Assembly: GCF_041227145.1 (NCBI RefSeq)
Contig: NZ_JBGFSP010000003.1
Span: 3,286,001 to 3,350,000 of the forward strand
Reading direction: 5' to 3'
Origin: Bacteroides sp. AN502(2024)
Lineage (GTDB): Bacteria > Bacteroidota > Bacteroidia > Bacteroidales > Bacteroidaceae
Length of the DNA stretch: 64,000 bases
Part shown: positions 47,674-56,749 of the stretch, in pieces
Position numbering within the stretch: position 1 is the first letter of the stretch
How the letters are laid out: each line of letters starts with the position of its first letter
The notes under the pieces: generated by a model
Databases searched by the model: none
Told to the model about the DNA's origin: nothing
The model's input: only the letters and a program-made list of their open reading frames with translations
Position numbers and translations under genes: made by a program

Positions 47674-48719
47674 AAACTTTGTTTTTTAATTGAATTGTAT
47701 AATAAATTGTATTTAATTAGGATGTTGGGCAAAATAGCCTTTATATTTTCTTTTATTTTTTCTATATTTTCTTTGTTAACACATATATCTCTACATACTT
47801 CACAAATATGTTTAGAATAGTCGATTTGTTTAAGTTTATTTGGAAAATCTTTGTATAAAAATTCTAATATTCTAATAGGGCCTTCGGTTCTCAACCATAT
47901 TTTTAATACATCATCAAATTGATTTGATATAATTGATTGAACGGTACTATTTTTCATGTTTCCTATTTTTAAATATGGGATTTGTTGACATGTCAAGCCG
48001 CAACAACTATAAATATCTCCATTAGGCATCAATGATATAGTGTGAAACATTGTTTCACAAGATTTGTATGTGGGGGTAATGCTTCGATAAGATTTTGGGG
48101 CAGAGTCTCTCATTTTTTTTGTATTTTCATCAAAGGGAAGCCACACACCTTGCATAATTTTTATATGATCAGGATTAAACATTTCTTTTCCTATAAAAGG
48201 AGAGATTCTTTCGTCTTTTTCAAAAGTATCTCTTCCAAAAGTTGAATAGGGGTGAGTTTCGATATTTACAAGTGCATTTATCCCTAAATTACGTGCTGCT
48301 AAACATCCATATACTATATTGGTATATTTCACCCATTCTTGATGATCATCTCCTGTACTGTAATTAATTTCATGTAATCCAGCTTCTTTTAATGATTTTA
48401 AAATAGAATATGCTTTCTCATAACTTGTAGCCCAAAAACCATTGGTTACTATTCTTGTTGCTAGTTTTTTATCTGTTACATATTGTACGGATTTGATTAA
48501 ATCTTCTTTTAAAGAAAAACTTTCACCACCACTAAAAACTACTAATTGTATTGTAGGAAATAAGGAGACAGTCTTATCGATATAGAATTTTATATCTTCA
48601 AAAGACATTCTTTCTTCTCGTTTGGGGCTACATTGGAAACAACAGTTTAGACATTGAGCCGTACAGTACATTGTTGTTAACAAAGATAATGTGGTAGGAT
48701 AAATAATTGGCAAATTCAT
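47670..48719 (-). CDS. Radical SAM protein with SPASM-like C-terminal cysteines
   Basis: 349 residues. The radical SAM CX3CX2C motif is at Cys19, Cys23 and Cys26 (CTAQCLNCC); the SAM-contact Gly-Gly-Glu is in VVFSGGESFSL. The C-terminal part has CETMFHTISLMPNGDIYSCC, then GN, and HICEVCRDIC, a set of Cys that fits one or two auxiliary 4Fe-4S clusters as in SPASM/twitch maturases. That class modifies peptides or proteins. It is first in a three-gene operon with a lipoprotein and a PH-like protein. It lies in an AT-rich region between IS1182/IS66 and IS1380 relics, which suggests horizontal transfer. Target unknown. Confidence 0.85.
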   Translation of the reverse strand: MNLPIIYPTTLSLLTTMYCTAQCLNCCFQCSPKREERMSFEDIKFYIDKTVSLFPTIQLVVFSGGESFSLKEDLIKSVQYVTDKKLATRIVTNGFWATSYEKAYSILKSLKEAGLHEINYSTGDDHQEWVKYTNIVYGCLAARNLGINALVNIETHPYSTFGRDTFEKDERISPFIGKEMFNPDHIKIMQGVWLPFDENTKKMRDSAPKSYRSITPTYKSCETMFHTISLMPNGDIYSCCGLTCQQIPYLKIGNMKNSTVQSIISNQFDDVLKIWLRTEGPIRILEFLYKDFPNKLKQIDYSKHICEVCRDICVNKENIEKIKENIKAILPNILIKYNLLYNSIKKQSL

Positions 48720-48957
48720 GTTCTTTGTTTATTATGTTTTTGCCAATATAATGTTTTTTTTTGATAAGTAGCGTTGCTATGTAGGAGCTATTTTAAATAA
48801 TTAATGTATTTTGCGGTAATTTATAGCTATTTAGGTGTTTTTTTACTTGAGAAAATGCGAGTAGCGCATATACAAAATGTCTTGCTATAATACAAGCATG
48901 CTTTTTTAAAGTTGCGCAATCAAGCGCAATTCATTGAAGCCTCAAATCCGCAACCAT
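48720..48957. other. AT-rich leader of the radical SAM operon
   Basis: 238 AT-rich bases without a gene. I searched for TAnnTTTG on the minus strand and found no clean match, so the promoter is unassigned. Confidence 0.4.
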
Positions 48958-49308
48958 TCAATCAAACCTCCGTTTTGTTTGAATTAGTGCAATCTTTCTT
49001 TTTAGTCGGAGAGAATCCTGTATGGTAATTAGGTTATGCCTGTACTTTCCCCTTACCCATAAGGCGACTTGAGGCAATACGCGGCGGTTATCCGGCAAAA
49101 AGTCTGTTTTATCCGAATCCGTTTTGAAGACATCGGCATAGGCGCGGTTTGCCAAATAGATGTTCAAGACGAACCGCTGTATTGGTAGCCATAGGACGTG
49201 CATCGAAACCCGAGTGAGCTTTGACAAAAGAGCGTCAAAATGCTCCATAACTGAAAATATTCCACCAAAAGGTGTGAGTTTCTCAGGTTTTATTGTTACT
49301 TTCGCCAT
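48958..49308 (-). pseudogene. IS1380-family transposase with internal deletion
   Basis: ATG 49308 starts MAKVTIKPEKLTPFGGIFSV and MEHFDALLS, the IS1380 N-terminus. After LSKLTRVSMHVLWLPIQ it jumps to FVLNIYLANRAYADVFKTD, which is C-terminal IS1380-like; about 350 residues in between are missing. The remaining frame runs to 48958 with no transposase features. Confidence 0.65.
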
Positions 49309-49393
49309 GTCTGTCAAGGATTGCTTGTTTTTTTGCACCACTAAGTTAAGTGATTTCTCACTTATAAGAGATTCTAATTAAAGTGTTGCGGAA

Positions 49394-49600
49394 TTAAGGG
49401 AAAAGTGATATTGTCTGCTTTTGCGCCGTCACAATAGAATGTATGGCGGCATAGGCTTCCGCACTCAGAAAAGTGCGAAAGAGTCCGGTCACCTTTTGTT
49501 TTGTCTTGGCAGGTCTTACAGCCCGTTCAGTTACATTGTTATCATAAGGTACATTCAGATTGTTCAGGAATGTGAAGATATCTTTCCCGATGCTGTTTCA
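49394..49600 (-). pseudogene. IS66-family transposase C-terminal relic
   Basis: The minus strand reads GKDIFTFLNNLNVPYDNN, VTERAVRPAKTKQKVTGLFR and SAEAYAAIHSIVTAQKQTIS, ending at TAA 49394-49396. The P-x-DNN-x-x-ER-x-x-RP pattern is the IS66 C-terminus. It is not from the same subgroup as the intact copies, which read [12 protein letters not shown]. Confidence 0.72.
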
Positions 49601-49654
49601 TTGCATCTGTAATAAGCTCAAACATTTTCAATTCCTTATTTGGGCTCACATGCT

Positions 49655-49799
49655 ATACTTGGGGATTAACGGGGCAGCCATGGCAATACTTGGTGCACGG
49701 CATGTAATAAATACTTGGTTACAAGACATATAGTGCGTAGACGCACGGCATACGTCACTTGGACGCACGGTATATAGTACTTGAAGACACCATATATAG
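49655..49799. repeat. Degenerate 22-25-bp tandem array (locus B)
   Basis: Five or six units starting near 49655, 49686, 49711, 49734, 49756 and 49778 share (AT)ACTTGG and (G)ACGCACGGYATAYRTA-type cores. The later units keep a 22-base period. Sequence is unrelated to arrays A, C and D but the scale is the same. The rest of 49601-49874 shows nothing I recognise. Confidence 0.6.
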
Positions 49800-49874
49800 A
49801 CTGTGTAAACCCTTGTTTTTTACCCGTCTAAAGCGACGCTTTAGCGAACGATATCAGAGATACATCCGTTCCGG

Positions 49875-50200
49875 CTACTGAGATTCTATTTCATCATTCA
49901 TCCTCAAGTATAAAAAGTGAGCGCTTATTTTGAGGGCTATGTTCTGATGGGTATCGGTCAATAAGGCACCACCCTCCGGAAAGAACCGGACGTTGAAGTC
50001 TTTGTTGAATGAAGGCAGATAAAAGGTCTTCTTATATATATACTGAGGATCGTCAAATTCGACTTCGATATGTCGCGTTGCTGTGAACCTTAAATCCGGT
50101 AAGGGGGGAAATCAGACCGTTCGCATCTGTCTTTCTTTTGCCTTTGTCTTTGTCTTTTGCTTTACCATTCTCAATGTAGCGATAGCGGACGGTGTTGTTT
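49875..50200 (-). pseudogene. Relic of a large macroglobulin-like (MG2) surface protein
   Basis: One minus frame reads DLRFTATRHIEVEFDDPQY, KKTFYLPSFNKDFNVRFFPE and GGALLTDTHQNIALKIS, ending ESQ-stop at 49875. FFPEGG followed by a strand is typical of the MG-domain region in Bacteroidetes TonB-plug/carrier proteins. Upstream, VRYRYIENGKAKDKDKGKR is in another frame; the switch is at a run of six G (about 50102-50107). Confidence 0.5.
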
Positions 50201-50282
50201 TTTTAAGTTTCCTGTGTATTGCTTGCAAATTTAACTTTAGCGGTATAATGCGTATCATCTTCTTGCTGATTATTTTCTTATA

Positions 50283-51488
50283 TTACGCCTTGTGTATCCA
50301 GATGGAAAGTATCTTTCTCTTGATTGCCAGTATGTTAATTACCGATACAGCGATGAATAATAGGATTCCCATACTGATAGCCGCCCATAAACTTCCTGTT
50401 TCCAGTTGTGGGAAAAGCAGTCTGATACTGTCTATGTAATAACTGCGTAACCAGGAGACTAATCCAACGGATAATGCAAGCACGATTACGTTTAATCCTA
50501 CGGTGAGTAACTGGTAAGGCAATGCTACTTTGTTGGGGCTGTATCCGATTAGTAATAGACTTTCCAGTTTAGTTGTATTCTTTTGTAAGAGCAGGAAGAT
50601 GCTCAACATCAGTATATAGAATGAAAGGATACTGATAAATAGCCCCACTCCCAATACAATACCTACGATAAGACGAAGAAAATAAATTGTTTTTCCGGCA
50701 TCCAGCTTGCCATCTTCTGTTTCATATCCTTTCTTCTGAAAATAACTGGCGATGGAGGAATCTGCCGGATTGCCCACCTCGATAATCAATCGTGCCGGCT
50801 GTGCTTCCGCGTTCGGGGCGAAATTTTCGTTCGCCCATTTCATAAAGGATTGGGGTACGAGGATGGTATTCAATCGGTTGGAGAAACCGACAATGTTTCC
50901 TTTGTACTGCTCTACCCGTCCGTTGCCGCGCATCATAATATCCATTTGGATAAGTCCCATCAATCCTTCCGATAATTTGGGCAGGCTCCGGCTTTGTGCA
51001 AAACCGAAATTATAAAGGTTCAGATAGTTGCGGGGGATGATAATAGGGATTGTATGGGTTTCTTCGTCAAAGTGCCATTTGTCCAGTTTGATGTCGACAA
51101 ATTCATCGGGAACCGCTTCGAAAAACATATCTGTGGAAAGATGGATGCCGGCTTCTCTCATTCCCAGTCCTGCCGATACTTTGAATTGGGAAGGGGTGAA
51201 AACTCCTATGTTCTTGGTGAACGGTTGCTTTTTCAGGTCGGCGATATCTTCTGCAGTGAACGTGTTGCTCTTTCCGGCAAGAGAACCGAGTGTGCTGATT
51301 TTCTTTGTAGCGATGATGAAATCCTTTTTCATAAAGCTGTCTCCTTCAGTGAATACCGGAATGACGTCTTTATAAAACTGTACGCTAAGCAATACAATCA
51401 TCATGCCGAATAGGTTGGCTAAAAAGAAACCGGTTAGTTGACCGATACTGATATGTTGGCGGAGAAGTTTCCAGACAAGAGTTGGCAT
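50283..51488 (-). CDS. ABC transporter permease (FtsX/MacB-like)
   Basis: 401 residues. TM1 (about 19-39, TGFFLANLFGMMIVLLSVQF), a periplasmic domain of about 230 residues, then three TM segments (about 275-300, 325-350, 373-393). That is the four-TM FtsX/MacB permease topology, which is not a classical transporter but couples ATP hydrolysis to periplasmic work. It follows its ATPase, the gap being 87 bases. Substrate unknown. Confidence 0.85.
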   Translation of the reverse strand: MPTLVWKLLRQHISIGQLTGFFLANLFGMMIVLLSVQFYKDVIPVFTEGDSFMKKDFIIATKKISTLGSLAGKSNTFTAEDIADLKKQPFTKNIGVFTPSQFKVSAGLGMREAGIHLSTDMFFEAVPDEFVDIKLDKWHFDEETHTIPIIIPRNYLNLYNFGFAQSRSLPKLSEGLMGLIQMDIMMRGNGRVEQYKGNIVGFSNRLNTILVPQSFMKWANENFAPNAEAQPARLIIEVGNPADSSIASYFQKKGYETEDGKLDAGKTIYFLRLIVGIVLGVGLFISILSFYILMLSIFLLLQKNTTKLESLLLIGYSPNKVALPYQLLTVGLNVIVLALSVGLVSWLRSYYIDSIRLLFPQLETGSLWAAISMGILLFIAVSVINILAIKRKILSIWIHKA

Positions 51489-51575
51489 TTTATTTACGAT
51501 TTTACAATTTACGATTTGAAATGATACTGTAAAAAGAGATTGTTTATTCCCGGCTATCTATTATTAACTAGCTTA

Positions 51576-52220
51576 TTACAGTCGAAGTGTATAGCTGTAT
51601 GGCAACTCGATATGTTTACCGATGGAAGTGGCGATTACTCCGGCTCCTCGTGCCTTTGCTTCGGCAATGATAAGTTCACCCATGATGCGGCTGTTATCAT
51701 TATCCAAATGGCTGATCGGCTCATCCAAAAACAGGAAATCGAACGGCTGGCAGAGCGCGCGGATAAAGGCGACACGCTGTTGCTGTCCGAAAGAAAGTTT
51801 ACCGGCTTTGACGTTTACTTTATCTGCGATACCCAGTTGCTCGAAGAATCTAAGGATTTCTTTTTTCTTTTTACATCCGGTAAGATTGTTCTTCAATTGC
51901 ACATTCTCAAGAGCGGTAAGTTCGGTGAAGATGCGTAAATCTTGAAAAAGCATACTCAGTGAATGTTTTCTCAGGTCGACCCACTGCTTCACGGAGTATG
52001 CTTTGATATTGGTTTCATCGAAATTGATAATTCCCTGATAGTCGTTGCGGTAGCCATAGATATAGCTGCACAATGACGATTTTCCGGTGCCGGAAGCGGC
52101 TTCAATCAGATACATTTCCCCTTTCCGGAAGAAAAGATCCTGATGCCATACGTCCGAAGCTACCGTATTACGGTCAGCAAACACTTGGGGAAGTGTTTGC
52201 TGTAAGTGAATATTATTCAT
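51576..52220 (-). CDS. ABC transporter ATP-binding protein
   Basis: 214 residues. Walker A IEAASGTGKSSLCSY, signature LSFGQQQRVAFIRAL, Walker B FDFLFLDEPISHLD. It resembles LolD/MacB-type ATPases and is followed by the FtsX-like permease, so the pair forms one complex. It starts 20 bases after the DUF4836 gene. Confidence 0.92.
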   Translation of the reverse strand: MNNIHLQQTLPQVFADRNTVASDVWHQDLFFRKGEMYLIEAASGTGKSSLCSYIYGYRNDYQGIINFDETNIKAYSVKQWVDLRKHSLSMLFQDLRIFTELTALENVQLKNNLTGCKKKKEILRFFEQLGIADKVNVKAGKLSFGQQQRVAFIRALCQPFDFLFLDEPISHLDNDNSRIMGELIIAEAKARGAGVIATSIGKHIELPYSYTLRL

Positions 52221-52240
52221 ACCGTTGGTTTATGCATTTA

Positions 52241-53788
52241 TTACATGCCGGCAAATTGCTTGGCGAAGTCTACCATTTGTTTGAGGACATTTACATCTTT
52301 GTCTTTCAGGCAAAGATCGAATTTACAGATTTCCCCTTCCGAACTTATGGACAGGTAAGAAACCTTCTTGACTAACTCAATATATGTTTTAACTTCCTCT
52401 CCTCCGAAACCTGCTACCATTTTTACGACAGGCAGATCAAGGATTGCTCCGGCATTGATTGCCATAAATAGGTTCTTTCCCTTCATTTCCGATGCATAAG
52501 GAGCATCTTTGATTGATCTGTCGGCAGTTTTACCTACGTTTTTGTAGAGTAACTCATCATTGGTTGCATACATCTGTTTATCCTTGATGCCGAAGAATAT
52601 ATTCATATTTCTTGTCTTGTAGACATATTCGTCTTTGCCTAGTTGCATGATATCTTCCCCTCTTTTCAATCCCAATGACTCCTTGTTCTTATAAATCATT
52701 TCAAGAGCATTACCGTTCTTTACGTCAGCATATATCATGAAAGTGGGAGCACTGTTCATCGTTACGTTGATTAATCCAGCAGAAATATCACCATTGAACG
52801 AACTGAACAACTCTTTTACTTCGTCTGCCTTTGCGATAGATACCGTGTTGCGGAATTCCTTGTTCTCACTCAGCAGATGATACAATTCGTCTCCTTTTAC
52901 ACCTACGTTGAAGAACATCAGGGTAGAAGCCGGGAAGTATTTAATGAAAGTGTTGTTCGTTTTTCCTATAGATTCGTTTTGTTTTTTCAAGAGAGCTTTC
53001 ACTGCTTCGTTTTCAGTATTGTATTCTGTTTGGAGGGCAATCTTGCCTTTTTCAAAGTTTACTCCTCCTATCAGGGTGATGTCTTCTGCTTTCACCTCGG
53101 TAGGTAATCCCATGGTTATCTGATTACGGTAGGTTGAAGGAATAGCCGTTATGGAAGCGAAGAAATTAATATCACTTTTCTGTTTCTCCATTTTCTGGAA
53201 AGCTCCTGATTTCACGATACTATTGCTTGCTGTCTGTTTCAATAAATTAGTAATGGCTTCTTTGGCTTTATCAGTTTGAGTCGTTCCGCTAACATTCACT
53301 ACCAATACAGTCGAATTATTGAAAGCAAGCAAACCACCGTTCATTGTTGTAAAGCTGTAACCGTCAGCTTCACTTACCGGCTGGCAGATTTGTTCTTTTG
53401 CCATTGCATCGAGTGAAGCATGTAGATTGTCCTCATTGTTCACTTTACCTACAACGGTGGGGTAAGGGAAAGAAGAGGAAGAGAATAAATAGCATGGAGA
53501 TTCTACATCGATTCCCGATTCACCCGGATTCTTCATGACCTTTTCCAGTTGTTGGAAGGTAGCGGCATTCATTCCGCTTTTCAGTGCTTCCAGTACTTTT
53601 TGTTTGGCAGCTTCATTCTCTTTATCATTCAGTCCCGCTTTACTAGCAAGGGATTTGAGGTTGATAGAGACAACTGCTGAAGCGTCATCCGGTATCACAT
53701 GGGTATATTCCGATGTTTGGGAACATGCTGCCAGAAAAACAATCAGTACTGCCAGTACCGAGAGTCGTGAAATTGTTTTCTTTGCCAT
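52241..53788 (-). CDS. DUF4836 family lipoprotein
   Basis: 515 residues from ATG 53788. Signal peptide MAKKTISRLSVLAVLIVFLAAC with lipobox Cys22, then SQTSEYTHVIPDDASAVV, typical of DUF4836. The body is a repeated strand/helix pattern (SINLKSLASKAG). An ATG at 53818 is in frame but would put extra residues before the signal peptide. It lies between rsmE and the ABC ATPase. Function unknown. Confidence 0.87.
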   Translation of the reverse strand: MAKKTISRLSVLAVLIVFLAACSQTSEYTHVIPDDASAVVSINLKSLASKAGLNDKENEAAKQKVLEALKSGMNAATFQQLEKVMKNPGESGIDVESPCYLFSSSSFPYPTVVGKVNNEDNLHASLDAMAKEQICQPVSEADGYSFTTMNGGLLAFNNSTVLVVNVSGTTQTDKAKEAITNLLKQTASNSIVKSGAFQKMEKQKSDINFFASITAIPSTYRNQITMGLPTEVKAEDITLIGGVNFEKGKIALQTEYNTENEAVKALLKKQNESIGKTNNTFIKYFPASTLMFFNVGVKGDELYHLLSENKEFRNTVSIAKADEVKELFSSFNGDISAGLINVTMNSAPTFMIYADVKNGNALEMIYKNKESLGLKRGEDIMQLGKDEYVYKTRNMNIFFGIKDKQMYATNDELLYKNVGKTADRSIKDAPYASEMKGKNLFMAINAGAILDLPVVKMVAGFGGEEVKTYIELVKKVSYLSISSEGEICKFDLCLKDKDVNVLKQMVDFAKQFAGM

Positions 53789-53842
53789 ACTTATGTTATT
53801 TAAAAGTTGTATAATCATTGATTCAAACGTTTGTTGTTTTGG

Positions 53843-54541
53843 TTATTGATTTCCCAGATTCAGAGTGTGGCAGGCCACCAATGCAGCTGTTTCTGTACGG
53901 AGCCGTGATTTGCCCAGACTGATCGGTACGAATCCCCGTTCGATGGCTTTCTTCACTTCTTCTTCACTGAAATCTCCCTCGGGACCTATTAGGACAAGGG
54001 CGTCTTCTCCGGGTTTCAGGACATCCTTCAATAGAGGTTTCTCCCCTTCGTAACAGTGGGCGATAAACTTCTGTCCTTTAAACTTCTGCCCGATAAACTG
54101 ATCGAATGCGATCATTTCGTTCAACTTTGGCAGTCGTGCCTTGAGAGATTGTTTGATGGCTGATATCAGAATCTTTTCAATCCGTTCGATTTTGATGACC
54201 TTACGTTCCGAGAAACGGCAGTTGAGGAAAGTCAGTTCGTCAAAACCGATTTCGGTAGCTTTCTCTGCAAACCATTCGTTGCGGTCCATATTCTTCGTCG
54301 GTGCCATGGCAATGTGTAGATGGCATGGCCATAGCGGTTCCTGAAAAATGGTTTCTTTGATGTTTACGAAACAACGTTTGTGGGTTGCAACAGTAATTTC
54401 AGCTTTGTAGAAGTTACCTTTACCGTCTGTAAGGGTGATTTCATCTCCGATATTTAACCGCAGAACACGGGTACAGTGTTGTGCTTCCTCTTCGGGAAGC
54501 TCGTTGTTTTTCTGTATATCGGGAGTATAAAATACGTGCAT
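53843..54541 (-). CDS. rsmE: 16S rRNA (uracil-1498-N3)-methyltransferase
   Basis: 232 residues. An N-terminal PUA-like domain (EEAQHCTRVLRLNIGDEITL) and a SPOUT methyltransferase domain with the trefoil knot: ALVLIGPEGDFSEEEVKKA, then SLGKSRLRTETAALVA, the SAM-binding end. It starts 8 bases after the bifunctional nuclease-like gene. Confidence 0.95.
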   Translation of the reverse strand: MHVFYTPDIQKNNELPEEEAQHCTRVLRLNIGDEITLTDGKGNFYKAEITVATHKRCFVNIKETIFQEPLWPCHLHIAMAPTKNMDRNEWFAEKATEIGFDELTFLNCRFSERKVIKIERIEKILISAIKQSLKARLPKLNEMIAFDQFIGQKFKGQKFIAHCYEGEKPLLKDVLKPGEDALVLIGPEGDFSEEEVKKAIERGFVPISLGKSRLRTETAALVACHTLNLGNQ

Positions 54542-54549
54542 ACTATTAC

Positions 54550-55143
54550 TTACTGATTTTTATTTCTTGAATTGATTTGGTCACGTATCCGGGCGGCTAA
54601 CTCATAATTCTCATCTTTGATGGCTTGTTCCAGTGCTTCTTCGAGCGTTCCGGAAGTAGCGCCGGGCAGATCATGTTCTTTTTCAGCCTCTTCGTCGTTG
54701 TCTGTTGCTCCGGAACAGCTCCTTTCTTCTGATGACAAATGAAGACATTCTTGTTTAAGAATGGATTCGTAAATAAGAATCGGACAGTTGGCACGCACTG
54801 CCAGGGCAATTGCATCCGAAGTCCGTGCGTCAATACGTATAATCTCTTCGTCTTTTTTAAGGTAAATATAGGAATAGAAAATACCATCCTTTGCTTTGTA
54901 AATCAATACACGTATCAGGCTGGAGCCGAGTATAGTAAGACTTGTTATAAATAAATCATGCGTTAACGGACGGGGAGTTTTTATTCCTTTCAAATACAAA
55001 GCTGTAGCTTGGGCTTCTGCAGGACCGATGATGATAGGCAGTTGCCTCTCACCGTTCACTTCGCCTAATAGCATAGCAAACGCGCCTACTTGTGCCTGAC
55101 TATTAGTGATATTTATAACTTGTAATTCTATCTTTTTGTCCAT
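54550..55143 (-). CDS. Bifunctional nuclease (BFN/DUF151) domain protein with UVR motif
   Basis: 197 residues. The BFN domain is at about 1-135 (QAQVGAFAMLLGEVNGERQLPIIIGPAEA, then ARTSDAIALAVRANCPI). A short acidic linker leads to a C-terminal UVR/UvrB-UvrC motif (LEEALEQAIKDENYELAARI). The BFN family in plants and some bacteria has nuclease activity, but the bacterial role is uncertain. 13 bases after the MFS gene and 8 before rsmE, so operonic. Confidence 0.9.
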   Translation of the reverse strand: MDKKIELQVINITNSQAQVGAFAMLLGEVNGERQLPIIIGPAEAQATALYLKGIKTPRPLTHDLFITSLTILGSSLIRVLIYKAKDGIFYSYIYLKKDEEIIRIDARTSDAIALAVRANCPILIYESILKQECLHLSSEERSCSGATDNDEEAEKEHDLPGATSGTLEEALEQAIKDENYELAARIRDQINSRNKNQ

Positions 55144-55156
55144 TGTTCTCTTTGGC

Positions 55157-56407
55157 TTAATTTGTTTTACTCTCTTGCTGGTGTTTGTATTTGAATACTA
55201 AGGCAAATAAAATCCCTATCACCAGTGCATAAGCGGCAAAAATCAGCCAGATGTCCATCCATTCGCGGCTCACCAGTCTGCCGTCGGCATATACAGAGAA
55301 TGCATCAACTACCGCACCGCTAGCATATCCGCCTATGATGGCTCCCAGTCCGTTAGTCATCATAAAGAATAATCCCTGTGCGCTGGCACGGATAGAAGAA
55401 TTGGCTTCTTGTTCAACAAACAATGAACCGGAAATGTTGAAGAAATCAAAGGCCATACCATAAACAATCATGGAAAGGATCAGCATCCATAGTCCCGATC
55501 CCGGATCTCCAAAACCGAACAGTCCGAACCGGAACACCCATGCGAACATACTGATTAGCATGACTTGTTTGATTCCGAAATGACGTAGGAAGAAAGGTAT
55601 AGCAAGAATAAACAATGTTTCGGACATCTGTGAAATGGATAAGAGGATGACTGAATGTTTCACTCCGAAAGATTCTGCATATTCAGGGATGCTGGCAAAG
55701 CTGCCTAAGAAAAGGTCGCCGTAGGTGTTTGTAATCTGCAATGCCGCACCCAGAAGCATCGAGAAAAGGAAGAAAATAGCCATTTTCTTTCTTTTGAATA
55801 ACACCAGCGCATCCAGTCCGAAAGCGGAGAGCCATGATTTGTTTTCGGATTTGGCCGGTCGACAAGCCGGGAGGGTGAAAGAATAAAGTCCCAGCAGTAA
55901 TGCGGAAGTTCCGCCTACATATAGTTGCGCACTTGAATCCTTGAATCCGGTAAGGTCAACCGCCCACATGGCACAAATAAAACCGATTGTTCCCCATACG
56001 CGGATAGGAGGAAAATCTTTAATCAGGTCACATTTATATTGTTCCAGTGCATTGTACGATACCGTGTTGGCGAGGGATAAAGTGGGCATATATACTAACA
56101 GGTTGAGCAACATGGCCCAATACATCTGGTCGTATCCCGTTGTGGTAGAAGCATAGAAGAGACATCCTGCTCCTGCAATGTGGCAAAGCCCATATAAACG
56201 TTCTGCATTAAACCATTTATCGGCAATAATACCAATAATGCCCGGCATTACTAAGGAGGCAATTCCCATGGTGGCGAAAATAGCTCCGATCTGTCCTCCT
56301 TCAAAATGAAGCTCCCTTCCCATATAACCACCTAGTGATATTAACCAAGACCCCCATACAAAGAATTGCAGGAAGTTCATAATAATCAAACGAACTTTTA
56401 TACTCAT
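55157..56407 (-). CDS. Nucleoside permease-type MFS transporter
   Basis: 416 residues, about 12 TM segments, NupG/XapB-like. The N-terminus MSIKVRLIIMNFLQFFVWGS with LISLGGYMG is the signature of the nucleoside:H+ symporter group. LSLANTVSYNALEQYK and FPPIRVWGTIGFI follow. Predicted to import nucleosides across the inner membrane. It is the first of three or more genes (BFN, rsmE). The upstream region holds a candidate small RNA. Confidence 0.9.
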   Translation of the reverse strand: MSIKVRLIIMNFLQFFVWGSWLISLGGYMGRELHFEGGQIGAIFATMGIASLVMPGIIGIIADKWFNAERLYGLCHIAGAGCLFYASTTTGYDQMYWAMLLNLLVYMPTLSLANTVSYNALEQYKCDLIKDFPPIRVWGTIGFICAMWAVDLTGFKDSSAQLYVGGTSALLLGLYSFTLPACRPAKSENKSWLSAFGLDALVLFKRKKMAIFFLFSMLLGAALQITNTYGDLFLGSFASIPEYAESFGVKHSVILLSISQMSETLFILAIPFFLRHFGIKQVMLISMFAWVFRFGLFGFGDPGSGLWMLILSMIVYGMAFDFFNISGSLFVEQEANSSIRASAQGLFFMMTNGLGAIIGGYASGAVVDAFSVYADGRLVSREWMDIWLIFAAYALVIGILFALVFKYKHQQESKTN

Positions 56408-56502
56408 GACTTTTTTAATTTGTGTTTCTCTTTATATTCATAAACCTTGCAAATATACTATTTTCGTTGAATAGGTAGATAAGTAATTTGATAAAAAGGG
56501 GA

Positions 56503-56534
56503 TAAAAAAAGAAGGCTATCTATCTCAGACAGCC
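56503..56534 (-). terminator. Intrinsic terminator ahead of the MFS operon
   Basis: GGCTATCT (56514-56521) pairs with AGACAGCC (56527-56534), 8 bp with one G-T, loop of five. On the minus strand it is followed by TTCTTTTTTT (56504-56513). Confidence 0.8.
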
Positions 56535-56572
56535 AATCTTTGTTAACCTTAAATCTAATACCATGAAAAACA
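56503..56572 (-). ncRNA. Candidate small RNA of about 70 bases
   Basis: On the minus strand, a TATCTTTG -7 element (56578-56585) is followed about 6-8 bases later by a sequence with no gene and then by a terminator hairpin (56514-56534) with a run of T (down to 56503). The transcript would be about 65-70 bases. It lies between an rRNA methyltransferase and the MFS gene, both on the minus strand. It may instead be the attenuated leader of the MFS operon. It has no match to any RNA I know. Confidence 0.45.
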
Positions 56573-56577
56573 CGTTG

Positions 56578-56605
56578 CAAAGATATGGGAATTATGTTAT
56601 ACAAC
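56578..56605 (-). promoter_or_regulatory. Promoter of the candidate small RNA
   Basis: TATCTTTG (56578-56585), exact -7, with GTTG (56602-56605) 16 bases upstream, one base off TTTG and slightly short. Confidence 0.45.
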
Positions 56606-56749
56606 ATAGTGTTTTCTCGTAAATCTTTCATTTGTTAACTCTAATTAACTTTGAATCTTCCATTTTTCTGTTATCACTCTTTCTAATCAGCTATACTTTC
56701 GGAGAGATGCCTGATATCGAATGGAAACTTGACTCCGACACCTTGCTGA

